Below are positions 9,412 through 19,436 of a DNA stretch of 64,000 nucleotides, piece after piece. Under the pieces are notes generated by a model. It did no database searches and was not told the DNA's origin. It saw only the letters and a program-made list of their open reading frames with translations. Position numbers and translations under genes: made by a program. How positions within the stretch are numbered: the first letter of the stretch is position 1; each line of letters opens with the position of its first letter. The stretch spans positions 45,754,028 to 45,818,027 of the forward strand of contig OX465580.1 of assembly GCA_950022655.1 (NCBI GenBank). Direction: 5' to 3'. The stretch is from Alentia gelatinosa (taxonomy: Eukaryota; Annelida; Polychaeta; Phyllodocida; Polynoidae).

Positions 9412-10732
9412 ATGGACAAACCTGAAATGCCTGGCAAAATTAAAATGGATACCTTTAGAATGCATACTGACAGTAAAGTGGTGCCAGACCAAGTTTTGAT
9501 AGAAGTCAACAAGGAGACCAAATTATCGCCCAAGGAATCAGAGCATGGACCTAGACCTACCACTGACTCTTCACAGGCAGACATCATTATAAAGATAGAT
9601 GAGCTTGAGACTCTCCGTAATTGCCAAGAAGCCATCGCTGATAAAACATGCAAAATAAGCATGCTGCTCCACAGCAGAGACTCAACAAAATACAACCTCA
9701 GGAATATTAAACAATCTCACTGCTAACATGAAGAACTCAGGCAAAGTATGGTGGCAAGTGACATGTTATCTGATGAAACCTGTGGGGGCAACCTAGACCA
9801 AGCTAGAAATATATTGCTGGTCACAGAGAAGGTGGATAAGCTAAAGCCAGAGGCAAACAGAAAGATCCTTGTCATCGATGGTATCCAGGTAAAAGAGGGT
9901 GAAAACTTGACGGACCATGTGCAGCAATTACTTAAAGATCTTGGTTTAATGCAGGCCATTGAGTAAGTCAAATTGATCTATCAACATGGATCCCCTGACC
10001 CACTTAGGCAGCAAAAGAATCTGATCCTGATGTGCTTTGTCCACACTCACTAAGACTAGGATATTCCAGAATATTTTAAGCTACAAACCCTACCCCGCTA
10101 GAGAGAAATCTCCTTCAGTGACGACTTGAGCATAGAGGATCAGCACAAACAAAATGAACTGAGAGCCATTAAGGCAGTTGCAAAAAGTTGAAGTGTCCTG
10201 TCAGGGGGTTGACCCTAAAACTGGAATGAATTAAATATACAGATGATGAAATACACCAACTACCTAAAGGGCTCTCTATTCAGGATAACAACATGGTCTC
10301 AACCAAAGATGGTATTGCTTTTCAAAGTGAACACTCCCAATATTCAAATCTCTACCTATGCAAGATCTACTGTGTGTATGATTTGGCAGAACAATGCTAT
10401 CAGTTCACTGAAGTCAAATCTGCCCAAAATGACGAACGCGCAACCAGCGCACGAATCAAAAACCAGGTAAGGGCCTGACAGCACCAGTGGAATGGACCAT
10501 GCAAAGATACAAGGTCATGAAGGCGATCTTACTTGAGAAGTTCCGAAACAACAATGATCTTAAAACAAGCCTCCTAAACACTGGTACTAACCACCTGTAT
10601 AGAGCTACTTCAAACAAGTTATGGGGATGTGGTTTCCATTTTGGCCAGATAGAAATAATCTGTCAGGAGAACATCACGAGTAACAAGCTAGGGGAACTAC
10701 TCGTGGAAGTCAGGGCCATGCTGTCAAACTAA
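9412..10732 (+). pseudogene. Decayed LINE ORF1: coiled coil, RRM, C-terminal domain, NADAR
   Basis: Plus-strand relic, just beyond the gypsy insertion. The frame from 9412 has polar, helix-forming residues; after a TAA at 9724 it continues in frame with heptad-like helix and then V-I-D-G-I-Q-V-K-E-G-E-N-L near 9875-9915, which fits the first RRM strand and helix of L1-type ORF1p. After a stop at 9964 the frame shows the C-terminal-domain signature I-S-F-S-D-D-L-S-I-E-D-Q. At about 10228-10478, in another frame, comes Y-T-D-D-E-I-H-Q-L-P and then a NADAR N-terminal half (S-N-L-Y at the S-N-F-Y position, then E-Q-C-Y-Q). The C-terminal half is at 10487-10732 with L-W-G-C-G and N-K-L-G-E-L-L-V-E-V-R. 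Several stops and at least two frame changes make it non-functional. No endonuclease-RT follows. Confidence 0.75.
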
Positions 10733-10859
10733 ATGAGTGAGTGATACGTTTTAGTCACCTAATATAAATTTCATAAAATAACGAGTAGAACTGACTTCTC
10801 TACAAGATTGGATGCAATGTTGTTGCAAAATTATTATAAAAAAACAGGGTACTAGTCAA

Positions 10860-11060
10860 GATAATCTTAGGCTAAGACCGTCTTTAAAAGATCTTACTGT
10901 CCTATAGACAAGATACCTTGGAGGATCTTAGAAACATCTTAGGCTGAGACACTTAGAGGTGTTAGAACTGTCTTTTAGTCAAGATTATCTTAAGATATCT
11001 TAGGGTATCTTAGCTCAAATAGCCTCCAAAATGGTCTCAGCCTATGACAAGGTAGGAGGT
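10860..11060. repeat. Cluster of ATCTTAG / CTTAGGCTRAGAC words
   Basis: At least seven TCTTAG words occur between about 10860 and 11010, including ATCTTAGGCTAAGAC and CATCTTAGGCTGAGAC, and GTCTCAGCCTA closes the stretch in inverted orientation near 11033. This looks like the inside of a small palindromic element. Ends and target duplication were not resolved. Confidence 0.35.
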
Positions 11061-11402
11061 GTCGTAGAGGCATGTGACGGCTTTGTTGAGCTTTCGATTT
11101 TGACCGTTACGAGATTAAAGACATATCGGTTAATTTCCTAGTACATATATAGCTAATTCAAGGGGCTCCTTTTAGAATATCCCCTCCCAGAAAAGTCCCT
11201 GCTTGAAATTCTGATAAAGAATTTCCCCATCCCAAGAAAACTCCCTCCCCTTCCCCCTAGAAATTGGACCCCCCCCCCCCCCCCCCCCCCATCCTGCTCC
11301 AAGAAAGAGAAGTTAGGCCTCCATTGAAATGTCAAAAAGAAAGTTCCCCTCCCGTAAAAAGTTGGCTCTCAAGGGAAATACTGACAACCCACAACTGGGT
11401 CA

Positions 11403-11460
11403 TACTTATTTATATACGCCGGGTGCATTCAGATGTAAAATGGTGGTTTTCGTGCAGTGT
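11403..11460. repeat. Solo terminal segment of the CACTGCACG MITE family
   Basis: The segment has TATATACGCC followed by GTAAAATGGTGGTTTTCGTG and CAGTG. This is the same end sequence that bounds the MITE at 44881-45432, in inverted orientation to its left end. The partner end was not found nearby, so this is a fragment or a solo end. Confidence 0.5.
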
Positions 11461-12740
11461 GTTAATTCAAGTGTTAGAGTCCATGGGTCACTGGTCATCC
11501 TTGTCTATGATAGAACTGAAGTACTGTACATTTCATATGTAAATCAATCAAATGTAAATTGGCCTATTTTACCTATTAATGTTGGATAAACTCGACAAAA
11601 CGTTGAATTTACTCATTAGAAATTAGATTGAATCACAAAGAACCAGTTTGGGCTGATAATCAAAAATATCTAACAATCAAGGTACGATATGCCTTTAATA
11701 TGGTTTCCAGTCATTATAAAGACATCGAGTTTTATATTGTGAATGTAAATTGCATACTTCAAGCTTCTGATATTGAACCACGTGTCGCTCAAAACGGCCA
11801 ACACAATAACAGTTGCTGAGAAGATATTGATACCACTGTATGTGCACGCAATGCTTTGATTTACCCTTACGCGATGGTCTCGCTGATATACAGATAATTT
11901 GAGGGGATTTACATAATTGTGGTATTACTTGGCTGGCTTGGTGGTTCAAGCTTGTTCTGGAGGTGTTTCTCTATTCTGCCCTGCCCTGCCCTACCCATCC
12001 CCTTGTCAGCGCAGCGACTGCCCTGATAAAAGCGTCGTCTACTTTTGTCTATTACTCCCTAGAATATGCACGGCAGTCCCATGGAGACAAATTACAGTGT
12101 AGCCTCTGCTCACCACAGGAACTGTGGACAGCTGGAGTCGACAGGGGCGGCATTAGCGCCTCCTACCGGCAGTCTCTGGGCCAGGATTAGGAGGAGATAA
12201 AATGCGTATTGTAGACAATCAAGAGGCATTTGCCGTACCAGTACTACTCAGATAAATGGCCATATCTTGTCCCAGATGTCCGGATGATTGGGAGGTTAAT
12301 TGTATTTCTATATACTTATTAGCTTACAACTTGGATTCACGCTAATCCCGAGATGGTAAAAATATATTTCGGCCCACATCCTATATGAATGAACTCAATG
12401 ATAGCCACGAGACATTGTGAAGTGTATACACTCTCTGTTATACACTGGAACTTGGGAGCTATTGATTAATTACTATCGAAATTTCAAAGAATAAACAGTG
12501 GCTTGTGCCTTTAAACAGTGGACTTATCAATTTAGGTCTTAATATCACTAGATACTCGCAGAATCTCAGTAGGTACTGCAAAGTGACACGGAGCCCTGTC
12601 CCTGTAGTTGGCATAAAAAGGGTAAACAGCAGAGATAGATGTTGTCGAAGAAGCGAGAGATATTCTCATTAAGGCCATGGACATTGAGGCATGAAACTCT
12701 CTATTGAACAATAGTTTGTATTGTAATCAGGAGAAACTGG

Positions 12741-13690
12741 GTCTGATTTTTTAAACCTGCTAAATTACGCTTTTATCTTGGAATCAGACACCAAAAGAAA
12801 GGTTTTAGAATAACACTCCTTTTTATATTTTATATTAGTCACTGACTAAGTACCTTCCAGAAAGACTTTATTCCAACAAAATCAGATGAATGGCCTAGAT
12901 TTGAAAGCCTTTTGAAATTGTGCTGCATGTTGTTCGACCCCCTAAATTATTTCAAACTTCAAGAAACGTTATAAATGCTTATAATTTGATAAAAACTAAT
13001 ATTGTATGATGACATATGCTATATTTGACCCAAACCCCTTTTATCATATATTAGATTTGAAGCAAAAGCTCTGAACCATATTTGGGGTGTTGGACAACAC
13101 AGGGGTGTCAGAAAATACAGGGGTGTTGGACAACATATTTATAAACTTACTCAGAATGATGAAAAAAATGATATTAGTGGCTATATTTCTTTTTATTTTA
13201 AATTAAAGATAATATCACAGTTTATATAAGGGCATGTTGTCCGACACCGCGGGGTGTTAGACAACACGTTTTCAATTTTTGAGCCACAAAAAGTATATAT
13301 GTTTTATCTAGAAAAGAAAACAAACTGGGTATTTATAAGTGGTATGGATACTTAACATATATTATACAGGGATTTTTGTTATTCTATTATGATTATCATT
13401 TCCTCTATACATCTTTCAACAGGTGTGGTGTCCAACACCCTATTTTCGGGGAAAATATCATCATTAAATCACAATATCTTAATATCAGAATGGATACTCT
13501 GATTGTGTTGAAACTTTCAGGAATCACATTCGGAATGTTGTTCAACATTTTATAATAATGGGAAATTAATTTCCATGCTCCATGGGGCTCTCTGTTTTAA
13601 AGGTCGTGGATTTTTGTTACCATTTTGATATTCATTCAAACTTTTACCAATTTCTAAAACATTATTGTCTAAACCTCTTATGACGGGATC
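12741..13690 (+). repeat. Unclassified interspersed repeat with GTTGTCCGACACC hairpins, copy 1
   Basis: This stretch is similar over about 950 bp to the reverse complement of 31560-32630. Shared blocks include AAACCTGCTAAATT at one end, GAACCATATTTGGGGTGTTG, repeated GGTGTTGGACAACA words and, at the other end, TTACCATTTT with CTTTTACCAATTT. A hairpin lies at 13236-13265 with arms GTTGTCCGACACC and GGTGTTAGACAAC. No coding capacity was seen. The class (DNA transposon remnant, SINE-like or satellite-derived) is open. Confidence 0.7.
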
Positions 13691-13969
13691 ATAATGTTGT
13701 CTGATAAGTACGACTCATGGTTGTTCGGTGAAGTTGCCGTTAGCAAAAGCAAAGATGTCAAAGTCGTCAGCGAGTTGCAAATGCCGTCTGCCTCAAGTGT
13801 AGTCGCGACCAGGAATGGGAAAACGACCTGAAAATCGTTGAAGAAGAGGTTTTGTGGAATTTCTCTGAGCAAACAGAAACGAAAGCACTAGAAGAAAAAC
13901 AGACAAGGTAAGCTTCAGATATTAGTATTATATTGGCACAATGTGGAATTACGGAGACAGCTGCCAGAA
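13691..13969. other. Flank between repeat copy 1 and the LINE
   Basis: No gene is supported. The sequence abuts the poly-T that ends the LINE on its 3' side (minus strand). I looked for a target duplication of ACAGCTGCCAGAA near the other LINE end and did not find one. Confidence 0.4.
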
Positions 13970-13992
13970 TTTTTTTTTTTTTTTTTTTTTTC
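13970..13992 (-). other. Poly-A tail of the LINE
   Basis: A run of 23 T on the plus strand, that is poly-A on the LINE strand, sits about 210 bp after the ORF2 stop (14204). It marks the 3' end of the inserted copy. Confidence 0.75.
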
Positions 13993-14203
13993 ATGAGTAG
14001 ATACAAGACAGTCTGCTGAGGTACCAGGTTTTGTGTGTCTTCCATTGACAATGTAGTATAGTCTTGTACAAGAACAATTCTGTCTAGATAATGAAAATAT
14101 ATTACAGTGTACAGAATATACAGTTGATGGGGGTAATGAAATGAGATGAGTTTTGGTCTACACCTACTTGTCCCAGACAAATGCTTATTTCAGATGATGG
14201 TTA

Positions 14204-15894
14204 CTACCTCATCACCATTTTACATTTCATCTTTACATGTTTTTTATACAGGTATGCCGAGCAGTTTTGTACTTCACGCGGTAAATCGTTCCATACTAGC
14301 ATTCCCTCATAAATGGGTTTTTTTCTGAAAAAGGATGTTCTCGGTCGTTTTAGTTTTACTTGTCTCTTGAGTTGAGCTCTTGTTCTAGGATCAACATTAC
14401 ACATATTTTCACTGGCGAAACGTTTCATAAATACATACATCAGATACAATCTTCGCTGGTCCAAGAAGTCAATATTACACTTGCTATGTAACTCTTTAAC
14501 ACTTAGATCTATCATCTTTGTCTTCATGCATATTCTTAGACCCCGATTTTGTAATTTTTGTAGCCCATGAAGCAGATTTTTATTAGCACCATTTATAAAG
14601 TAACCGCTAAAATCAAACAAGGGTGTTATCATGGTTTTTATATATTTTGATACAGGTTTCTTTTGTAATATCTTTCCTAATTTTTTGAAGTTGAAACAAT
14701 CTCTGGTTGACCTTTTTAGTGGTACATGCTATTGAGTGTTTCCAAGATAGTGTATTGTCTAGTGTTATGCCGAGATATTTGAAAGATTCACATTTTGGTA
14801 TTTTACTATTGTTTACTATTACATCTAGATTATTAATTGTCATCTTATTGTTATTAAGTTGGCTAGCTGATCCAAAAATACATAGTTTAGTCTTTTTTTC
14901 ATTGATAATCATATCATTATCAGAGCACCACTGTTCTAGGAGAATTATGTCATTTTGTACACGATGAATGCTATTGTTAATATCTATGTCATTAGTATAC
15001 AAGACTAAATCGTCAGCATAAAAGATGTGAGAACATTGAAAACGAATATCTTTAATGTCATTAATAAAACAATTAAAAAGTAAAGGACCTAAAATGCTGC
15101 CTTGTGGAACCCCTGAAAAATTTTCAATGCTAGAGGACAGAGTGCTGCCAACTCCAGTACACTGATTCCTAGTACTAAGATAACTTGCTATGCATTTGGT
15201 AATGTATTTCCCTATTGAAAAGTGCTTTAGTAATTTTTCTATGATAAATTTTCCTGTTAACTCGGTCGAATGCTTTACTAAAATCTATGAAAAGGCATGC
15301 AGTTAGGCGTTTATTATCTCTATGTGTGTATAAGTCGTTTACCAAGTGCATAACAGCGTCAGTTGTTCCCTTTTTCTGGCGAAAACCATATTGTTTATCG
15401 TTGATTAAGTTCTTGTTTTCAATAAAATTAGAAATATAAGTGTGTATAATACATTCAAATAACTTTCCGGGAATGGGTAGTAAAGAAATCGGTCTCCAAT
15501 CATTCATAGTAAGAGGACTGGATGTTTTGGGAATCGGGATAATTTCGGCAAAGGCCCAAGATTTAGGGAAAGAGGAATAATCTAGAATATTCTGAAAAAG
15601 ATATCGTAGTTGGTCTATTAGGACAAAAAAGGCATCTTTCAGGATCCGAGAATTCACTCCTCGAAGACCACTAAGTTTGTGTTCATCTATATCAGAGACT
15701 GCTCTATAAACCTGATCTAGAGTTATCGTTAAATTTGCAAGGGCGTCATAGTTATAATCATAGTTATCCAATAAGTCTGCCGATGCCTTATTCGGTGTGT
15801 TTCCACCAACAGATGCGAAGCGGGAGTTTACATAATCAACCATAGCACAACCTTCAATATTACAGTCTTTTTCGTCACAATAGATTTTTGTCAT
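14204..15894 (-). pseudogene. LINE ORF2, reverse transcriptase and C-terminal part
   Basis: The RT part of ORF2 copies element RNA at the nicked target. The piece 15894-15175 has D-W-R-P-I-S-L-L-P and the motif A region C-L-F-I-D-F-S-K-A-F-D. Then, in a different frame, 15130-14613 carries G-V-P-Q-G-S-I-L-G-P-L-L-F and the catalytic F-Y-A-D-D-L (about 15008-15030), and 14632-14204 carries the typical LINE C-terminus L-Q-N-R-G-L-R-I-C-M and V-W-N-D-L-P. At least two frameshifts separate these pieces (near 15180-15240 and 14613-14632). The catalytic Asp residues themselves are preserved. Similarity is to CR1/L2-type RT; I would not fix the clade more finely. Confidence 0.85.
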
Positions 15895-16016
15895 ACTAAT
15901 GTCCTCTTTAGGGTCATATAAGTTCTTAGTTAGGTTCCAAAATTTCCTTGGATTATGTGAAGCATTTGATAGCTTTGTTTTCCAATAATCACTTTTTGCT
16001 TTACGAATGTTTTTAT

Positions 16017-16394
16017 TTATCTGTTTTTCAAAGTATTTACTACTTTATATATTGCGTCTGATTTGTAAAAGTCCATATTTAATAATAACTCCTTCCTTTC
16101 GATCATAAGGTCAATAATATCTTCCGTTAGCCATTCTGCCTTTTTCTGACTAAATTTGTAGAGTTTAATTGGACATTTCTCGTTTAGATATGCTTCTATC
16201 TTATTAATGATAATATGCCATTGTGTTTCAGGGTCACAACTATGATAAAAATCGGACCAGTCTTGTTGAAATAAAAAGCTCTGAAAGTTTAGAATATCAT
16301 ATGCTTTATAACTTCTACCATAGAATTCACATGGTTCCGAAATCGGGGGGGGGGGGGGTAAACTGCCGGTGAGCAACAATAGCCAAGTGGTCAC
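16017..16394 (-). pseudogene. LINE ORF2 linker between endonuclease and RT
   Basis: This 125-codon frame carries the connector that follows the endonuclease, with the phrase A-E-W-L-T-E-D-I-I-D-L-M-I-E-R-K, similar to the 'W-i-t-e-e-I' block of the LINE at 22579-25005. It is out of frame with the endonuclease ORF because of the G/C homopolymer at about 16347-16356, and out of frame with the RT piece after about 16020. It has no enzymatic motif of its own. Confidence 0.7.
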
Positions 16395-17022
16395 TTATTA
16401 AATGCGTCATGATGGTTACTTTCGCTATAAATCTACTATTACTCAACAAATGATCGATACAGGTGCCGCTTTCTGGAAGGGTAATTTCTTCCACATGATT
16501 CTTAAGGTTATTGTTACGTAGAAATTCAAATAGTTTTTTGCACTCTGGGGTATTGCATGTTCTGGTGTTAATATTATCATCTCCAAGAAAATTAAATTCG
16601 TAGTTTTGGTATCTGTTGTCATTTTTAATTTTGACTAGTTTGGATACAAATAAGTCAATATCACCACTTGGGGGTCGGTAATAATATACAATTAACATTT
16701 TCTTATTGTTTAGCTTGTTCACCTTTAACACCATTATTTCACAGTTCTCATCTGATACTGTCCATTCACACTCTAGTGTGCAATATTTACAGTGCTTATT
16801 CTTAACATAACAGCAAAGACCACCACCGATTTTATCGTCTCTATCTTTTCGAAAAATTATATAACCATTACGAGTAATCATGCCCATGGTATGTCGATGG
16901 GTCAACCAAGTTTCTCCAAAGCACATGTAATCCACATCATTAAATAAATATCCTACCTCTTCAATATGTTTATACAAACTCCTTATATTAAGGTAACCAA
17001 TTTTCAGAGTGGGTCTAGCCAT
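16347..17022 (-). CDS. LINE ORF2, APE-type endonuclease
   Basis: The endonuclease nicks target DNA to start reverse transcription. From the ATG at 17022 the frame reads I-G-Y-L-N-I-R-S-L (catalytic Asn region), C-F-G-E-T-W-L (catalytic Glu), V-Y-Y-Y-R-P-P-S-G, then F-L-G-D-D-N-I-N in place of the usual G-D-F-N, I-D-H-L-L-S-N and S-D-H-L-A-I (catalytic Asp-His). All main active-site residues are present. The frame ends in a run of prolines caused by the homopolymer at 16347-16356, after which the element continues in another frame. A longer start at 17106 exists, but the family normally begins close to the first beta strand. Confidence 0.85.
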
Positions 17023-17106
17023 TATCTTCGGTATTGATGATAAGACACCTAGCATGAGTGAGAATGAGGTGAGTATGACAGATGATTTGCAGGACCATGC
17101 GAGCAT

Positions 17107-17541
17107 ATACTGCCGGCATATCCGCGTTCACCGTTGCTAGGTGCATACAGCTATAAAGCTTTCACACAGTAACGGGTGGCATGGTGCAAAGTGTCATATA
17201 GATATTGGCGCTGCTCCCCGTTATATTTTATTAAACGTGGACTATATTTCCATTAATGTTCAGACGGATGTGAAGAACTTATACAGAGGGTGATATGCTG
17301 ACTTAGTGAAGTCAAAGCAAAGTACAATAACATCTGACGACCTGAGAGTAGGCACTATTAAGAGTCATATGTTCATCATACAGAAGTAGCAAAATTCACG
17401 GCAATATCAATGATAGCATAATATCGACAGATGTTATTATTATAGATTTCATATAGGTTAGAACCAATACGACACAATATAGCTCAGTTTGGTATGACTT
17501 AGTGAAGCCTAATACCTCTCCGAGGATAGTATGTTCGTGAG
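17107..17541 (-). other. Spacer between the SGNH ORF and ORF2 of the LINE
   Basis: This 435-bp stretch inside the LINE has no open frame with recognisable content. It may be an intergenic leader for ORF2 or decayed coding sequence. I saw no repeat or RNA motif in it. Confidence 0.4.
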
Positions 17542-18177
17542 TCACTGATGTATCCCTGCCTGGATATTTTTTAACAATGCTCTAATCAAGATTTTGACCA
17601 TTTTTTTAACGATAATAGTTGTGTCTGGATGACATCCATCATTCATCAGTGTGAGCAGGTGGTAAGTGCGTCCGGTGTTGCTCCTATAGCGATGTATTGT
17701 GTGGTGGATTCGAGGGGTATAAAAACCTTGCGAGTCGTTAAGTCGCCCAAGTTCAGTAGATAAGCACAGTGCTCTATCATTAAGTTCAGCTTGGTCTTCA
17801 TTATACCTGTCATTGCCTTTGTTCCAGGTCCGCAGGCATATTGAATAAACTGTAGTGAAGATCATCTTTATATTAATGTCACCTATCCTTTCTTCCTCGA
17901 TCATTTTCTCACATTCGTTTAGGATTCGTACCATCTGCCCTTCTTTATCCTCCCGTCTAAGCATTACTAGCTTCTCGTCATCTTTGGTTGTTAGGTCGCA
18001 AATACCAGCCGAAACGTATATTATTCTGACTCCAGTCAGGTAGCCAGGTGATCGTAATGACATTCGTATTCTAGCTAATGAGGCGCCACTAATGCTTTCA
18101 GTAACAAAAATCTGCCTTATACGTATATCACGTTGTAGAAAGCGAACCCGGGAGTCACCTATCAAGAGTCTACTCAT
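17542..18177 (-). CDS. SGNH/GDSL hydrolase ORF of the LINE
   Basis: An SGNH-fold esterase of the kind found in ORF1 regions of CR1-like LINEs. From the ATG at 18177, residues 7-9 are the block I G-D-S motif with the nucleophile Ser, followed by R-V-R-F-L. Block II is within E-S-I-S-G-A-S-L, block III corresponds to S-A-G-I-C-D-L-T (the usual G-x-N-D has C for N), and block V is D-G-C-H-P-D, giving the catalytic Asp and His. The whole 211-codon frame is unbroken. A longer in-frame start exists at 18225, but it overlaps ORF1. The chosen ATG overlaps the ORF1 stop as ATGAGTAG, which suggests translation by termination and restart. The substrate is unknown; a role in membrane or particle handling has been suggested for the family. 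Confidence 0.8.
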   Translation of the reverse strand: MSRLLIGDSRVRFLQRDIRIRQIFVTESISGASLARIRMSLRSPGYLTGVRIIYVSAGICDLTTKDDEKLVMLRREDKEGQMVRILNECEKMIEEERIGDINIKMIFTTVYSICLRTWNKGNDRYNEDQAELNDRALCLSTELGRLNDSQGFYTPRIHHTIHRYRSNTGRTYHLLTLMNDGCHPDTTIIVKKMVKILIRALLKNIQAGIHQ

Positions 18178-19425
18178 CTTGTAGGTCTTTTGGTGCAGAC
18201 GGATTAGCAGTTGGTTGTTGCTCATTGCCGTTTAATGCAGATGGATTAACGACTCTTTGGACTTCTGTAGCAGACACAGGTTTATCAGACGCTGGTTCTT
18301 TATCGGTTGTCTGCTGCTTAGCTTCGGCGTTAATGGTGCTTGACAGGGTAGCGCGCACTCGTTCGAGTATGCGACCTGCTTGATTGAGTCCTAGGTAGGT
18401 GTTATTGTCGTAATGGTCACTCTCGAAGCTGGCCCGCCTCCCCAATATGCGTCACGGGTCCCCTCGATGATTTGGTTCGGGTGGGTATTCACTAATTTAG
18501 AATTTAGATCTGGATGTTGTAGGAATTTGGCCAGAACAATCTTTTCCAATATTAGCGTTTTCTTTGAGTCCCAATCAGGTATGTTAATGGTTTTTCCAAG
18601 ATTTGTTACCTCATACGGGCTTTCTGTCTCCAGAATTTTGGTACCAAGAACTGTGTTTCCTACATGTCCTGCTTTTGCATAGACATATGCATGTTCAGCC
18701 GAATTAAACTCATTTGACTTCATGATTTCATACGTTATCTTGCCTTCATTGTCCCTAGTGAACCATGGGATAGACATTTGAATAGGCGTTTGGTACATAT
18801 TATTCAAATATGATCCGTGTCCAGCAAATACAATAGAACCAAGTTTCGTTGTCCTCGGGCCACCCCCAAAAGGTTTTGACCAAGCTGTTTTCATCGGGTG
18901 TTTGTCAACATGCTGTTTTGCTGCTTCAGTCTCCATTGGTGCGGGGTCAGGTGCGTTTGTCACACCGTTGGCGGGGTCCTCTGTCAGTTTGGTATTAGGT
19001 GCGATTGCTTGTGGTCGTGGGTTCTCAGGCACTTTAGGTATGGGCTTGGATGCGTCATTCGTTATTATTACAGGGGTACTTCGATTCCCCGGCGCTGGTC
19101 TCCAGTCAGGTGGATAGATGTCGACGGGCAGATCATTCATGTCGATATAGTTGTAGACTGTTCCGTTGACCTTAATCCCTTCAGGGATGAAGTCTGCATT
19201 GTTGCCAATGCGGCGATTGTATCCGACTACCATTCGTCCTATCCCACGGCTTTTCCGTATTTGCCACGGTTCGTCAGGTCTAATTACTAGTTTACAATTC
19301 AGACTTTGACCGGTGACTCGATGAGCGTTTCGCATGAAGCGCTCGCATGCGCATTGATTCGAGAATGAAACGATGATTGGTTTTGGTCTATCGTTTGGTG
19401 CATTATTTTTTGGGTTTCCCGACAT
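18170..19425 (-). pseudogene. LINE ORF1 second half: RRM end, CTD and NADAR domain
   Basis: From 19425 the frame reads the second half of an RRM (R-P-K-P-I-I-V-S-F), a C-terminal domain (I-R-P-D-E-P-W-Q-I-R) and the segment I-K-V-N-G-T-V-Y-N-Y-I-D-M-N-D-L-P (residues 84-100). A proline-rich linker follows to about 190. Residues 195-330 are a NADAR domain: F-A-G-H-G-S-Y-L-N-N-M-Y at the S-N-F position, S-A-E-H-A-Y-V-Y-A-K-A (conserved Glu), W-D-S-K-K, A-K-F-L-Q-H-P-D-L and D-A-Y-W-G-G-G. A frameshift near 18430 moves the end into the frame 18445-18170, which carries the expected last motif G-L-N-Q-A-G-R-I-L-E-R-V-R. The domain order matches the relic at 9412-10732. NADAR proteins are N-glycosidase-like enzymes, some removing ADP-ribose from guanine. 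Role in the LINE is unknown. Confidence 0.85.
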
Positions 19426-19436
19426 GCGACTGATAT

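Larger units (their letters stand above)
10733..12740. other. Non-coding stretch with homopolymer and short repeat motifs
   Basis: No supportable gene. It contains a cluster of TCTTAG/CTTAG words (10860-11010), a poly-C run (about 11269-11290) and one copy of the GTAAAATGGTGGTTTTCGTG MITE end (11434-11460). The remaining short open frames look random. Confidence 0.55.

Noticed and set aside
13230..13270. Rho-independent terminator-like hairpin
   Set aside because: The context is eukaryotic and the same hairpin recurs inside a dispersed repeat; no gene lies upstream.
13950..13969. Target duplication of the LINE at 13970-20337
   Set aside because: ACAGCTGCCAGAA next to the poly-A was not found again near 20200-20700; only a short CAGCTGCCA match exists at about 21064, too far and too short.
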